64,000 nt of DNA from Pseudomonas sp. RIT-PI-r (GCF_001297015.1 NZ_LIGE01000037.1:290748-354747), one strand, 5' to 3'; shown: positions 17,573-26,726, numbered from the stretch's first letter. A program made the numbers and translations. Notes: generated from the sequence alone by a model not told the origin.

Positions 17573-18487
17573 TTATGGACGGTCGTCGACTTCCTTCTCG
17601 GTATTGGCCGGAGGAATCAGATCCTCGGTGGTCAGGTTCAGCCAGATCAGCACCACGTTCGCGATGTAGATCGACGAGTAAGTACCCGCCAGAACACCGA
17701 TGAACAGGGCGATGGAGAAGCCGAACAGGTTGTCACCGCCGAAGAACAGCAGTGCCGCGATCGCCAGCAAAGTGGAGATCGACGTCGCCATGGTCCGCAA
17801 CAACGTCTGGGTGGTCGAGATATTGATGTTCTCGATCAGCGTTGCCTTGCGCAGGACACGGAAGTTCTCACGAACCCGGTCGAATACCACGATGGTGTCG
17901 TTCAGCGAGTAACCGATGATCGCCAGCACCGCCGCCAGCACGGTCAGATCGAAAGTGATCTGGAAGTACGACAGGATACCGATGGTTACGATCACGTCGT
18001 GAATCAGCGAAACGATGGCGCCGACCGCGAACTTCCACTGAAAGCGGAAAGCCAGGTAGATCAGGATACCGCCGAGCGCCAGCAGCATGCCGAGGCCGCC
18101 CTGGTCGCGCAGCTCTTCACCGACCTGCGGGCCGACGAACTCGACACGCTTGACCGTCGCCGGGTTGTCGCCGCCGACTTTCTGCAGTGCTTGCGCTACT
18201 TGATGGCCCAACTGCGGGTCTTCACCCGGCATGCGCACCAGCAGATCGGTGGTTGCACCGAAGTTCTGCACGATCGCTTCGTGATAACCGGAGGTAGCCA
18301 GTTGCTCACGCACTTTGGTGACATCGGCCGGACGCTCGTAGGTCAGCTCGATGAGCGTACCGCCGGTGAAGTCCAGACCCCAGTTCATGCCCTTGGTAGC
18401 GACACTGAACATAGCCAGCAACGTGAGAAACACTGTGACGCCGAACGCGAAGTTGCGAACGCCCATGAAGTTGATTGTACGTAACAT
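17573..18487 (-). CDS. secF: Protein translocase subunit SecF
   Basis: RND-type inner-membrane subunit that, with SecD and YajC, uses the proton gradient to aid late translocation. 304 residues with six membrane segments; conserved GLDFTGGTLIEL near the N-terminus and AIIGYSLNDTIVVFDRVREN. Start 10 bp from the secD stop. Confidence 0.97.
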   Translation of the reverse strand: MLRTINFMGVRNFAFGVTVFLTLLAMFSVATKGMNWGLDFTGGTLIELTYERPADVTKVREQLATSGYHEAIVQNFGATTDLLVRMPGEDPQLGHQVAQALQKVGGDNPATVKRVEFVGPQVGEELRDQGGLGMLLALGGILIYLAFRFQWKFAVGAIVSLIHDVIVTIGILSYFQITFDLTVLAAVLAIIGYSLNDTIVVFDRVRENFRVLRKATLIENINISTTQTLLRTMATSISTLLAIAALLFFGGDNLFGFSIALFIGVLAGTYSSIYIANVVLIWLNLTTEDLIPPANTEKEVDDRP

Positions 18488-18496
18488 GGCAGCCCC

Positions 18497-20365
18497 TTAA
18501 ATCCACAACTTCTTGAAGTCACGTCCGCCAAAGATCAGGTTGACCATTGCGCGGGTCACCATGATGGCCGTGAACATCGAGGTAAAGATCCCGAGGGACA
18601 TGGTCACCGCGAAACCTTTGACCGGGCCGGTGCCCATGGCAAAGAGAATCCCGCCGACCAGCAAGGTAGTCAGGTTGGCGTCGAGAATCGCGGTGAATGC
18701 CCGGCCGAAGCCTTCGTTGATTGCACGCTGCACGGTCATGCCGGCGGCGATCTCTTCACGGATCCGCGAGAAGATCAGCACGTTGGCGTCGACCGCCATA
18801 CCCATGGTCAACACGATACCGGCGATACCCGGCAGGGTCAGTGTTGCACCCAGCAGCGACATCAGCGCCAGCAGCAAGACCATGTTCACCGCCAGTGCGA
18901 CGGTGGCAATGATGCCGAAGAAACGGTAGATGGCGATGATGAACAGCGACACGAACAGCATGCCCCACAGCGACGCATCGATACCTTTGGTGATGTTGTC
19001 AGCACCCAGGCTCGGGCCGATGGTGCGCTCTTCAGCGAAGTACATCGGTGCAGCCAGACCACCGGCACGCAGCAGCAGCGCCAGTTCGGACGATTCGCCC
19101 TGACCGTTCAGGCCAGTGATGCGGAACTGAGCACCCAGCGGCGACTGAATGGTCGCCAGGCTGATGATCTTCTTCTCTTCTTTGAACGTTTGCACCGCGA
19201 CGTCTTTTTCGACGCCGTCGACCACTTGCTTGGTGTAAGTGGTGATCGGGCGTTGTTCGATGAAGATCACCGCCATGCTGCGACCAACGTTCGAACGGGT
19301 TGCGCGGCTCATCAGTTCACCACCGTGACCATCCAGACGGATGTTCACTTCAGGCGTGCCGTGCTCGCCGAAACCGGCCTTGGCGTCAGTCACCTGGTCA
19401 CCGGTGATGATCAGACCACGTTCGATCTGCGCAGGAGGACGATTGCCTTCACGGAACTCGAAAGTTTCGGAAGTGGCTTTCGAAGCACCCGGCTCTGCAG
19501 CCAGACGGAACTCAAGGTTGGCCGTCTTGCCGAGAATACGCTTGGCTTCGGCAGTGTCCTGCACGCCCGGCAGCTCAACCACGATGCGGTTGGCGCCCTG
19601 ACGCTGGACGATCGGTTCGGCAACACCCAGCTCGTTGACGCGGTTACGTACCGTGGTCAAGTTCTGCTTGATGGAGTATTCACGGATTTCCGCCAGCTTG
19701 GCCGGGGTCATCGCCAGACGCAGTACCGGTTGACCGTTGAGGTCGGCCGGAACAATGTCGAAATCGTTGAAGTTCTTGCGGACCAGCGCACGGGCCTGTT
19801 CACGGGAGTCTTCATCGCTGAAGCCCAACTGAATGGCACCATTGAGCTGCGGCAGGCTGCGATAACGCAGTTTCTCTTTGCGCAGCAGGCTCTTGACGTC
19901 GCCTTCGTAGACTTTCAGGCGTGCATCGAGAGCTTTGTCCATGTCCACTTCCAGCAGGAAGTGCACACCACCGGACAAGTCCAGACCCAGCTTCATCGGG
20001 TGCGCGCCCAGATTGCGCAGCCATTGCGGGGTGGTCTGTGCCAGGTTCAGCGCGACGACGTAGTCATCACCCAACGCCTTGCGCACTACGTCTTTGGCCG
20101 GCAGCTGATCTTCAGCCTTGCTCAGACGGATCAGACCGCCCTTGCCATTTGCCGCCAGTGTGGCTGCCTTGACGTTGATGCCGGACTCTTTGAGCGCGGT
20201 GCTTACGCGATCCAGATCGGCCTGATTGACCTGCAGAGCCGTGCTGGCGCCGCTGATCTGAATGGCCGGGTCATCGGGGTATAGATTCGGAGCGGAATAA
20301 ATCAGACCGACCGCCAGCACCGCCAGGATCAGAATGTATTTCCACAGAGGATATTTGTTCAGCAT
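18497..20365 (-). CDS. secD: Protein translocase subunit SecD
   Basis: 622-residue partner of SecF with six membrane segments and a large periplasmic P1 domain. Conserved LGLDLSGGVHFLLEVD, GRSMAVIFIEQRPI and TMGMAVDANVLIFSRIREE. ATG at 20363-20365 (MLNKYPLWKYILIL) preferred over an adjacent upstream GTG. Upstream spacer to yajC holds a strong GC hairpin at 20385-20405. Confidence 0.97.
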   Translation of the reverse strand: MLNKYPLWKYILILAVLAVGLIYSAPNLYPDDPAIQISGASTALQVNQADLDRVSTALKESGINVKAATLAANGKGGLIRLSKAEDQLPAKDVVRKALGDDYVVALNLAQTTPQWLRNLGAHPMKLGLDLSGGVHFLLEVDMDKALDARLKVYEGDVKSLLRKEKLRYRSLPQLNGAIQLGFSDEDSREQARALVRKNFNDFDIVPADLNGQPVLRLAMTPAKLAEIREYSIKQNLTTVRNRVNELGVAEPIVQRQGANRIVVELPGVQDTAEAKRILGKTANLEFRLAAEPGASKATSETFEFREGNRPPAQIERGLIITGDQVTDAKAGFGEHGTPEVNIRLDGHGGELMSRATRSNVGRSMAVIFIEQRPITTYTKQVVDGVEKDVAVQTFKEEKKIISLATIQSPLGAQFRITGLNGQGESSELALLLRAGGLAAPMYFAEERTIGPSLGADNITKGIDASLWGMLFVSLFIIAIYRFFGIIATVALAVNMVLLLALMSLLGATLTLPGIAGIVLTMGMAVDANVLIFSRIREEIAAGMTVQRAINEGFGRAFTAILDANLTTLLVGGILFAMGTGPVKGFAVTMSLGIFTSMFTAIMVTRAMVNLIFGGRDFKKLWI

Positions 20366-20384
20366 CACGCCGCCCGTTATGACG

Positions 20385-20405
20385 CGGGGCGCCTTGCGCG
20401 CCCCG
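20385..20405 (-). other. GC-rich hairpin in the yajC-secD spacer
   Basis: GGGGCGC/GCGCCCC stem with a 5-nt loop and one further pair, no T-tract on the minus strand. May stabilise or tune transcripts between yajC and secD; it is not an evident terminator. Confidence 0.45.
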
Positions 20406-20429
20406 TCGATTGAGTAGAAGTTGTTGCTC

Positions 20430-20768
20430 TTAGATCGCTTTCAGCGTGCCTTTTGGCAGCGTGGCGGCGATGGCGCCTTTCTGGAATTTCATTTCGACGG
20501 TGTCGGAAACTTCCAGAACCACGAAGTCATCGGCTACTTTGGTGATCTTGCCGGCGATGCCGCCAGTGGTCACAACTTCGTCGCCTTTCTGCAGGCTGCT
20601 CAGCAGGTTCTTCTGCTCTTTGGCGCGCTTGGCCTGTGGACGCCAGATCATCAGGTAGAAAATGACCAGGAAGCCGACCAGGAAAATCCACTCGAAACCG
20701 CCGCCCATAGGGCCGGCAGCAGCCGGTGCAGCCGCGTCAGCCATGGCGTTAGAGATAAAAAAGCTCAT
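20430..20768 (-). CDS. yajC: Preprotein translocase subunit YajC
   Basis: 112-residue single-pass inner-membrane protein of the SecDF-YajC complex. Membrane helix near 25-45 (FEWIFLVGFLVIFYLMIWRPQAKR) and the family block GDEVVTTGGIAGKITKV. Order tgt-yajC-secD-secF is standard. Confidence 0.96.
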   Translation of the reverse strand: MSFFISNAMADAAAPAAAGPMGGGFEWIFLVGFLVIFYLMIWRPQAKRAKEQKNLLSSLQKGDEVVTTGGIAGKITKVADDFVVLEVSDTVEMKFQKGAIAATLPKGTLKAI

Positions 20769-20811
20769 TTAGCACTCCAGTTGCAAATGTTGAATCTTGG
20801 GGTCAGAAAAC

Positions 20812-21945
20812 TCAGTCCAAAGGCGGAACGGGAAGTCCGCGTTTGGCGTAGAAGGCATCGACAAAGGCGGCCAATGTACCCTGTTGAATAGCCTCGCGCA
20901 AACCAGCCATCAGCACCTGATAATGGCGCAAGTTGTGGATGGTATTGAGCATGCTTCCCAGCATTTCGCCGCACTTGTCCAGATGATGCAGATAAGCGCG
21001 CGAGAAGTTCTGGCAGGTATAGCAATCGCAGGTCGGATCCAGCGGCGATTCATCATGGCGATGGAACGCGTTACGGATCTTCAGCACGCCTGTATCAATG
21101 AACAGATGCCCATTGCGGGCATTACGGGTTGGCATCACGCAATCGAACATGTCCACACCGCGGCGCACACCCTCAACCAGATCTTCCGGTTTGCCAACGC
21201 CCATAAGGTAACGAGGTTTGTCAGCCGGCATCATGCCCGGCAGATAATCCAATACTTTGATCATCTCGTGCTTCGGCTCGCCCACCGACAGACCGCCGAT
21301 AGCGAGGCCATCGAAGCCGATCTTGTCGAGGCCTTCCAGCGAGCGCATGCGCAGATCCTGGTGCATGCCACCCTGCACGATACCGAACAGTGCCGCAGAG
21401 TTTTCACCGTGAGCATTTTTCGAACGCTGAGCCCAGCGCAGCGACAATTCCATCGAAACGCGCGCGACGTCTTCGTCAGCCGGGTACGGCGTGCATTCGT
21501 CAAAAATCATCACGATGTCGGAGCCGAGATCGCGTTGCACCTGCATCGATTCTTCCGGCCCCATGAACACTTTGGCGCCGTCGACCGGGGAAGCGAAGGT
21601 CACGCCCTCCTCCTTGATCTTGCGCATCGCGCCCAGGCTGAACACCTGGAAACCACCGGAGTCGGTCAGGATCGGGCCTTTCCACTGCATGAAATCGTGC
21701 AGGTCGCCGTGTTCCTTGATCACTTGGGTGCCAGGACGCAGCCACAGGTGGAAGGTGTTGCCCAGAATTATTTCTGCGCCAGTGGCGACGATGTCACGCG
21801 GCAACATGCCCTTGACCGTGCCGTAAGTGCCCACCGGCATGAACGCCGGGGTCTCGACGGTGCCACGAGGGAAGGTCAGACGACCACGACGGGCCTTGCC
21901 ATCGGTGGCAAGGAGCTCAAAGGACATGCGACATTCGCGACTCAT
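20812..21945 (-). CDS. tgt: Queuine tRNA-ribosyltransferase
   Basis: Exchanges guanine 34 for preQ1 in GUN-anticodon tRNAs. 377 residues. Catalytic blocks ILTDSGGFQVFSL, FDECTPYPA, and zinc ligands CDCYTC...H near the C-terminus. Start ATG at 21945 overlaps the queA stop by 4 bp and has an AGAGGAA ribosome site; an internal ATG at 21927 is the alternative. Confidence 0.96.
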   Translation of the reverse strand: MSRECRMSFELLATDGKARRGRLTFPRGTVETPAFMPVGTYGTVKGMLPRDIVATGAEIILGNTFHLWLRPGTQVIKEHGDLHDFMQWKGPILTDSGGFQVFSLGAMRKIKEEGVTFASPVDGAKVFMGPEESMQVQRDLGSDIVMIFDECTPYPADEDVARVSMELSLRWAQRSKNAHGENSAALFGIVQGGMHQDLRMRSLEGLDKIGFDGLAIGGLSVGEPKHEMIKVLDYLPGMMPADKPRYLMGVGKPEDLVEGVRRGVDMFDCVMPTRNARNGHLFIDTGVLKIRNAFHRHDESPLDPTCDCYTCQNFSRAYLHHLDKCGEMLGSMLNTIHNLRHYQVLMAGLREAIQQGTLAAFVDAFYAKRGLPVPPLD

Positions 21946-23006
21946 TCTGTTTCCTCTGGGCCTGATTGTTCAGGGGCAGTCGGTGCGGGATTGCGGGTGA
22001 TGAACATCGCATCACCGTAGCTGAAAAAGCGGTAACCGTTGTCCACGGCAGCCTTGTAGGCGGCCATGGTTTCCGGATAACCGGCAAATGCGGAAACCAG
22101 CATCAACAGCGTGGATTCCGGCAAATGGAAATTGGTCACCAGGGCATCGACCACATGAAACGGTCGGCCCGGGAAAATAAAGATATCGGTGTCGCCACTG
22201 AACGGCTTGAGCACGCCATCGCGCGCCGCACTCTCCAGCGAACGCACGCTGGTCGTGCCGACAGCAATTACCCGACCGCCGCGCGCTCGGCATGCCGCGA
22301 CCGCATCGACCACATCCTGGCCGACTTCCAGCCACTCGGTGTGCATGTGGTGATCTTCAAGCTTCTCGACGCGCACCGGCTGGAACGTGCCCGCGCCCAC
22401 GTGCAGCGTGACGAACGCCGTCTCGACGCCCTTCGCAGCAATCGCTTCCATCAGCGACTGATCGAAATGCAGCCCCGCCGTCGGCGCCGCCACCGCACCG
22501 AGTTTCTCGGCGTACACGGTCTGATAACGCTCGCGATCCGAGCCTTCGTCCGGGCGGTCTATATAAGGAGGCAACGGCATGTGCCCGACGCGGTCGAGCA
22601 GCGGCAGCACTTCTTCAGCGAAGCCCACCTCGAACAACGCATCATGACGCGCGAGCATTTCTGCCTCGCCACCGCCGTCGATAAGGATCTTCGAACCCGG
22701 CTTCGGCGACTTGCTGGAACGCACATGGGCCAGCACGCGGTGCGTATCGAGCACCCGCTCAACGAGGATTTCCAGTTTGCCGCCGGACGCTTTCTGCCCG
22801 AACAGCCGCGCCGGAATCACCCGGGTATTGTTGAACACCATCAAATCGCCCGGGCGCAAATGCTCGAGCAAATCAGTGAATTGACGGTGTGCAAGGGCGC
22901 CGCTCGGCCCGTCAAGGGTCAGCAGGCGACTACCGCGACGCTCGGCCAAAGGGTGGCGGGCGATCAGCGAATCAGGGAGCTCGAAAGTAAAGTCAGCAAC
23001 GCGCAT
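21942..23006 (-). CDS. queA: S-adenosylmethionine:tRNA ribosyltransferase-isomerase QueA
   Basis: Makes epoxyqueuosine from preQ1-tRNA, the step after Tgt. 354 residues. N-terminus MRVADFTFELPDSLIARHPL; conserved PLPPYIDRPDEGSDRERYQTVYAEKLGAVAAPTAGLHF and HVGAGTFQPVR. First gene of the queA-tgt-yajC-secDF run; divergent from the tRNA-Leu gene. Confidence 0.97.
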   Translation of the reverse strand: MRVADFTFELPDSLIARHPLAERRGSRLLTLDGPSGALAHRQFTDLLEHLRPGDLMVFNNTRVIPARLFGQKASGGKLEILVERVLDTHRVLAHVRSSKSPKPGSKILIDGGGEAEMLARHDALFEVGFAEEVLPLLDRVGHMPLPPYIDRPDEGSDRERYQTVYAEKLGAVAAPTAGLHFDQSLMEAIAAKGVETAFVTLHVGAGTFQPVRVEKLEDHHMHTEWLEVGQDVVDAVAACRARGGRVIAVGTTSVRSLESAARDGVLKPFSGDTDIFIFPGRPFHVVDALVTNFHLPESTLLMLVSAFAGYPETMAAYKAAVDNGYRFFSYGDAMFITRNPAPTAPEQSGPEETE

Positions 23007-23113
23007 GATGGGGTTCGTCTAGCAGGGCCGGAAAGTCTAGCGGAAATATTGAAAATTCTCTATGTACCTGATTGACCGACGGTAATCTCATCTCTATACT
23101 TCGCCGCCATTGA

Positions 23114-23198
23114 GCCCTGATGGCGGAATTGGTAGACGCGGCGGATTCAAAATCCGTTTTCGAAAGGAGTGGGAGTTCGAGTCTCCCTCGGGGCACCA
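23114..23198 (+). tRNA. tRNA-Leu (CAA anticodon)
   Basis: 85-nt class II tRNA. Acceptor GCCCTGA pairs with TCGGGGC; anticodon arm GCGGA-TTCAAAA-TCCGT has anticodon CAA (reads UUG); long variable arm; T-arm GGGAG-TTCGAGT-CTCCC; CCA is encoded at 23196-23198. Its last 19 bases form the left attachment site of the integrated element. Confidence 0.96.
23180..23198 (+). repeat. attL core: 3' end of tRNA-Leu
   Basis: AGTCTCCCTCGGGGCACCA, repeated at 39975-39992 with one G fewer. Integration at the tRNA 3' end keeps the tRNA intact, as usual for P4-type integrases. Confidence 0.85.
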
Positions 23199-23242
23199 TA
23201 TAGCAGTATCTGAAAGTCTCTACCAGACTTTCAGACCCAGAG

Positions 23243-23268
23243 AAACCGGCCACTTGGCCGGTTTTTTT
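23243..23268 (+). terminator. Terminator downstream of tRNA-Leu, inside the element
   Basis: ACCGGCCA/TGGCCGGT stem with T7 tract. It lies inside the element and replaces the tRNA's original terminator, which probably sits beyond attR at 40001-40030. Confidence 0.85.
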
Positions 23269-23303
23269 GTGCCTGTCTGTTTATGCCAGTCTCCCCCTAT
23301 CCG

Positions 23304-23360
23304 TTGTATCCCTGTATCCCTGCTTGTATCCTGAGAAAAATACCGAACTTTGGGATACAA
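23304..23360. promoter_or_regulatory. Integrase arm-type site cluster, left end
   Basis: TTGTATCCC (23304-23312), CTGTATCCC (23312-23320), TTGTATCC (23324-23331) and inverted GGGATACAA (23352-23360), just before the integrase ATG. The same TGTATCCC motif occurs twice near attR (39908-39928). Read as arm-type recognition sites of the integrase; binding would also allow autoregulation. Confidence 0.6.
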
Positions 23361-23362
23361 GG

Positions 23363-24604
23363 ATGAAGCGCGCAGACATCAAGCGCCGCCCTCTCGCTGA
23401 CACGACACTCGCGGGATTGGAGCCGGAATCAAAGGAATACCGAGAGCTGGACGGAAACGGCCTCTATTTCAGGGTCAAACCTGATGGAGGCAAGTCTTGG
23501 CAACTTCGCTACAAACGTCCGGCGGGCAATTGGGCTTGGATGGGGCTCGGGGGTTACCCGGAAGTAAGTGGCGCGCTGGCACGAGACAAAGCCGCTGATC
23601 TACGCAAAGTAGTTAGTAGCGGTGCCGACCCACTTGAACAGAAGAGATCCGCTAAAGCTGCTATCGACGCGGCCAAGACTCGAACCTTTCGAGCTGCCGC
23701 TGATGCCTGGCTGAAGGCAAAAGAGGAGAAGGGTCTCGCACCCTCCACTCTCAACAAAATCCGCACCTACCTCGACAAAGACATACTCCCGGCACTGGGA
23801 GATAAGCCGCTAGACGAAATAACCCGTACCGACTGCGCAGAACTCCAAGCATCAATCGAAGCCCGAGACGCACACAACGTGGCGGAGAAGTGCCGCACAT
23901 GGATAAATCAGATATTCGGGCGGGCCATCGGCTTGGGTCTTACCGAAAACGATCCTGGCAGTCGCCTTCGCGATATTGCGGCCCAAGCCCCAAAGACTCA
24001 ACAGCACCCACATCTGCTGGAGCCTGAGCTGGCTGAATTTCTCCAAGCACTCAAAAACACTCCAAGTAGGCTGACGGCCCGCACTGCTGCATGGCTTTGT
24101 GTATGGACGGCATCAAGGCCGGGGATGGTCCGCCTGGCTGAATGGAAAGAGTTCGACCTTGATAAAGCCATTTGGACCACACCAGCCGCCAAGATGAAGA
24201 TGCGTCGGGATTTCGTATGCCCCCTTCCTCACCAAGCTGTTGCTGCGCTTAAAGAGCTGCACTGCTTGACCGGACGGAGTCGTTGGCTATTCCCCGGAGT
24301 CGGAGCGAAAAATCCAACCATCAGTGAAAACACGATCAACAAGGTCTTCGCCACCATTGGCTATAAGGGGCGCCTTGTTGGGCATGGAACTCGCCATACA
24401 GCGAGCACATTGCTTCGAGAACATGGTTGGCCGAAAGAACATGTTGAGGCACAGCTTGCTCACAAAGAAGAAGGAATCTCAGGCGTGTACAACAAAGCCC
24501 AATATCTTGAGCAACGCGTGAAAATGATGCAGTGGTATGCGAATCATCTTGATGCATTAGAGGCAGGGAATGTGTCGCAGGTACAGTTTGGAAAGGTTGT
24601 ATGA
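23363..24604 (+). CDS. int: P4-type tyrosine integrase
   Basis: 413-residue site-specific recombinase. N-terminal DUF4102 arm-binding domain (residues ~1-95, LDGNGLYFRVKPDGGKSWQLRYKRP), SAM-like core-binding domain (~100-190), catalytic domain with R252 (TASRPGM), H341-x-x-R344-H345 (HGTRH) and Y376 (GVYNKAQY). The start at 23363 (MKRADIKRRPLADTTLAGLEP) fits the family; an ORF extension to 23267 crosses the arm-site cluster and was rejected. Ribosome site is poor (AAGG close to the ATG). Catalyses integration at the adjacent tRNA-Leu. Confidence 0.95.
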   Translation: MKRADIKRRPLADTTLAGLEPESKEYRELDGNGLYFRVKPDGGKSWQLRYKRPAGNWAWMGLGGYPEVSGALARDKAADLRKVVSSGADPLEQKRSAKAAIDAAKTRTFRAAADAWLKAKEEKGLAPSTLNKIRTYLDKDILPALGDKPLDEITRTDCAELQASIEARDAHNVAEKCRTWINQIFGRAIGLGLTENDPGSRLRDIAAQAPKTQQHPHLLEPELAEFLQALKNTPSRLTARTAAWLCVWTASRPGMVRLAEWKEFDLDKAIWTTPAAKMKMRRDFVCPLPHQAVAALKELHCLTGRSRWLFPGVGAKNPTISENTINKVFATIGYKGRLVGHGTRHTASTLLREHGWPKEHVEAQLAHKEEGISGVYNKAQYLEQRVKMMQWYANHLDALEAGNVSQVQFGKVV

Positions 24605-24634
24605 GAGCAAAAACACGCACCCCACCTAAAACAG

Positions 24635-24756
24635 GTGTAACCGGTGTTACGCGTGTAACGCACCACATCAACCCATTGAAAACATTGAACTTATATCGAG
24701 TTACACCGTATCTGACGCGCCCATCAACCGCGTGTTACGTCGGCGGGATGTGTAAC
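24635..24756. repeat. Cluster of GTGTWAC motifs, left side
   Basis: Six copies of GTGTAAC, GTGTTAC or the complement GTTACAC at 24635, 24644, 24653, 24700, 24732 and 24750, between the integrase stop and the next gene. A matching cluster is at 38117-38239. Likely binding sites of an element-encoded protein; the protein is not identified. Confidence 0.65.
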
Positions 24757-24848
24757 GGACACGGAGCCACATGCTCCCTGTCGGCAACCTCTTTCCAGGG
24801 CATTGCACGCAGGGTCAGCCATCCTTTGTGGGGGCGAGGGGCGCTCTG

Positions 24849-25769
24849 ATGGAACACACACTTGGCACCAGAGATCTGGAACTTGAAATCGCCGGAGCAG
24901 ATGTGACCAGTCTCCTTTGGGATCTTGACGAGGTCGAGCAAGCCGTCCGCGAGCTAGCGTTGTATAGCCATTTTGCTGAGAGCTTTCGCGACGCTTTTGC
25001 GTGTATCGATAACGCAACCTTCTTCTGGCTAGAGGATGGTCGGTATGCTGATTGTGCTGATTCAGTGACAAAAACAATGTTTCATCTCCGCGCCACAATT
25101 GAAGAGCACCTCAGTTTTTCCGAAACCACGTCACTGCCGAGAGTCGTCCGCCGCTTCCTCGGGATTGATCATCCGGCAAGCGACACTCAGCTCGTAGCGA
25201 CTTACGCTCTTATACAAGCAGTTCAGGCGGTCGAAGCCCTTGCAAATTGGCTATTTGATTTAGAGCTATCTCTATACGACTTGGATGTCGACCTGATAGA
25301 GCAGCTAAGACAAACTGATCCTCAGCAGTACCTTGCACTCGTAACCCGAGCGCGAAGACGAGATAGCAGCTCAGAAATCATTGCTCGGGAAGACTTCGCC
25401 ATTTTCAATGGCGAGGCCTCCAAGATCTTGATGCTAGCTTCTCTCTATCAACAGGCTGATTTCAGCGATGGTCTGCGTAACGATTTCGCGGCATCAAGTT
25501 TTCTAAGAAGTGCATTGGATAAGGCCTTTGCGGCTAAAGCTTCAGCAAGAGCCCAAGCTGCTGGAAAGGCGAATAGAAATCCAGGCGCAGTAAAGCAGGA
25601 AAACAGCCACAAACTTTTCGAGGAAATTAGTACAGCCGCGAGAAGCCAAATATCCAGCAATCCAAAAATATCCGAAACCGAGTTAGTCAAAACGATAGTC
25701 GCGCAGGGCAAGGCATCTGCGCCGACCGTTAGGAAGCACTTAAGGAAAGGTGGATTTATTCCTCGATAA
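24849..25769 (+). CDS. Hypothetical protein, 306 residues
   Basis: Not recognised. Start at 24849 (MEHTLGTRDLELEIAG) chosen because an upstream in-frame ATG at 24771 would run through the GTGTWAC cluster region. Mostly helical, acidic N-terminal two-thirds (SLLWDLDEVEQAVRELALY; LVATYALIQAVQAVEALANWLFDLELS), then a charged Ala/Lys-rich linker and a C-terminal stretch resembling a small DNA-binding helix pair (ISETELVKTIVAQGKASAPTVRKHLRKGGF). No signal peptide or membrane segment. Followed by a short A/T-rich gap and alpA. Could be a regulator or cargo; lower GC than neighbours. Confidence 0.7.
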   Translation: MEHTLGTRDLELEIAGADVTSLLWDLDEVEQAVRELALYSHFAESFRDAFACIDNATFFWLEDGRYADCADSVTKTMFHLRATIEEHLSFSETTSLPRVVRRFLGIDHPASDTQLVATYALIQAVQAVEALANWLFDLELSLYDLDVDLIEQLRQTDPQQYLALVTRARRRDSSSEIIAREDFAIFNGEASKILMLASLYQQADFSDGLRNDFAASSFLRSALDKAFAAKASARAQAAGKANRNPGAVKQENSHKLFEEISTAARSQISSNPKISETELVKTIVAQGKASAPTVRKHLRKGGFIPR

Positions 25770-25854
25770 TTTTTCAAGTTCACAAAAAGCAAACCATGTT
25801 TGCTTTTTTTTCGCCCCCTAGTCTGTGCCTGTCTCTCACCATAAAGGCACGACT

Positions 25855-26121
25855 ATGACTATCTCTATTGCTACTGAAACAAACTCCCTCTCTCATCGCG
25901 ACCCAGCCACGACCCTGATCAGAATATCTGAGGTCATGGCCATCATTGGCTTAGCTCGCCCCACCATCTACAAGCTTATGCAGTGCGCTGAAAGCGGCTT
26001 TCCGCGCCCCGTAAAATTAAGCATGAGCAATGCTCGCGGCGCTCCTGTCGCGTGGGTACTTGGCGAAGTTCAAGCTTGGGCACGTAGTCGCATTGAGGCA
26101 CGTGACCAGGTGGCCGCATGA
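25855..26121 (+). CDS. alpA: AlpA-family transcriptional regulator
   Basis: 88-residue protein of the AlpA/Vis family, small MerR-like HTH proteins that control excision and integrase expression in P4-like elements. HTH in LIRISEVMAIIGLARPTIYKLMQCAESGFPRPVKLS, ending in a WVLGEVQAWARSRIEAR wing helix. ATG at 25855 with AAAGG 7 nt upstream. Its stop overlaps the next start by 4 bp. Confidence 0.88.
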   Translation: MTISIATETNSLSHRDPATTLIRISEVMAIIGLARPTIYKLMQCAESGFPRPVKLSMSNARGAPVAWVLGEVQAWARSRIEARDQVAA

Positions 26122-26726
26122 AGCGCAATTACTGCCCTTTCAAGGGACCATTCTTCGATTCATACAGCATCGGATTCCGGCTCTATCAACCTGGTGAAAT
26201 CAACTGGCGTCATCGCACCATTGCGGGCGTGAGCTGGAACGGCGAAGAGCAAGAAGCGTTCTTTTTCAACCCTGATGGTCTCGTGCTTCCACTGAAAGCC
26301 AATCCTTGGGAACTGCCCGAACTGATCCGCAAAAATGCGGTGCGCAGAGAGTTTTCGAGCGTTCACGGCTCCGGCAATTTTGCTATGAGCCAAAGCCGCC
26401 TCGCCTCGTTGAAATCGCGCGGCATGACCGACTGGGTTACCTACTGGCTCGTCGATCAATCAGCGGCATTCGCGAACGATCCGGCGGTATGGCAACGCAT
26501 CACGGATGAGGATCTTGCCGTTGAGAAGACGACAAGCGAGCGCGCTCATCAAGATATGCGCTTGACCTCCGACCTGAACGGTTATGTCGAGGAGTGTGTT
26601 GCACAACGCCGCGAGCAAATGGCCGTTTTACACCGTCGCCGCTGTGCTGAAGACAGCAAGATCCTCGCCTGGCTCAAAGGCGAAACACCGCCTCCACTGT
26701 TCGCTAATGCGCAGGAGGCAGCATGA
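26118..26726 (+). CDS. Hypothetical protein of the element
   Basis: 202 residues, not recognised. ATGA overlaps at both ends join it to alpA and to the following gene, so the three are one translational unit. Soluble, no membrane segment; an aromatic-rich N-terminus (YCPFKGPFFDSYSIGFRLYQ) and a basic/Cys C-terminal helix (ECVAQRREQMAVLHRRRCAEDS). Codon use matches the host GC-rich pattern. Confidence 0.75.
   Translation: MKRNYCPFKGPFFDSYSIGFRLYQPGEINWRHRTIAGVSWNGEEQEAFFFNPDGLVLPLKANPWELPELIRKNAVRREFSSVHGSGNFAMSQSRLASLKSRGMTDWVTYWLVDQSAAFANDPAVWQRITDEDLAVEKTTSERAHQDMRLTSDLNGYVEECVAQRREQMAVLHRRRCAEDSKILAWLKGETPPPLFANAQEAA

Noticed and set aside
23267..23362. 32-residue extension of the integrase
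   Set aside because: It spans the TGTATCCC cluster and does not resemble the family; MKRADIKRRPL is the typical start.
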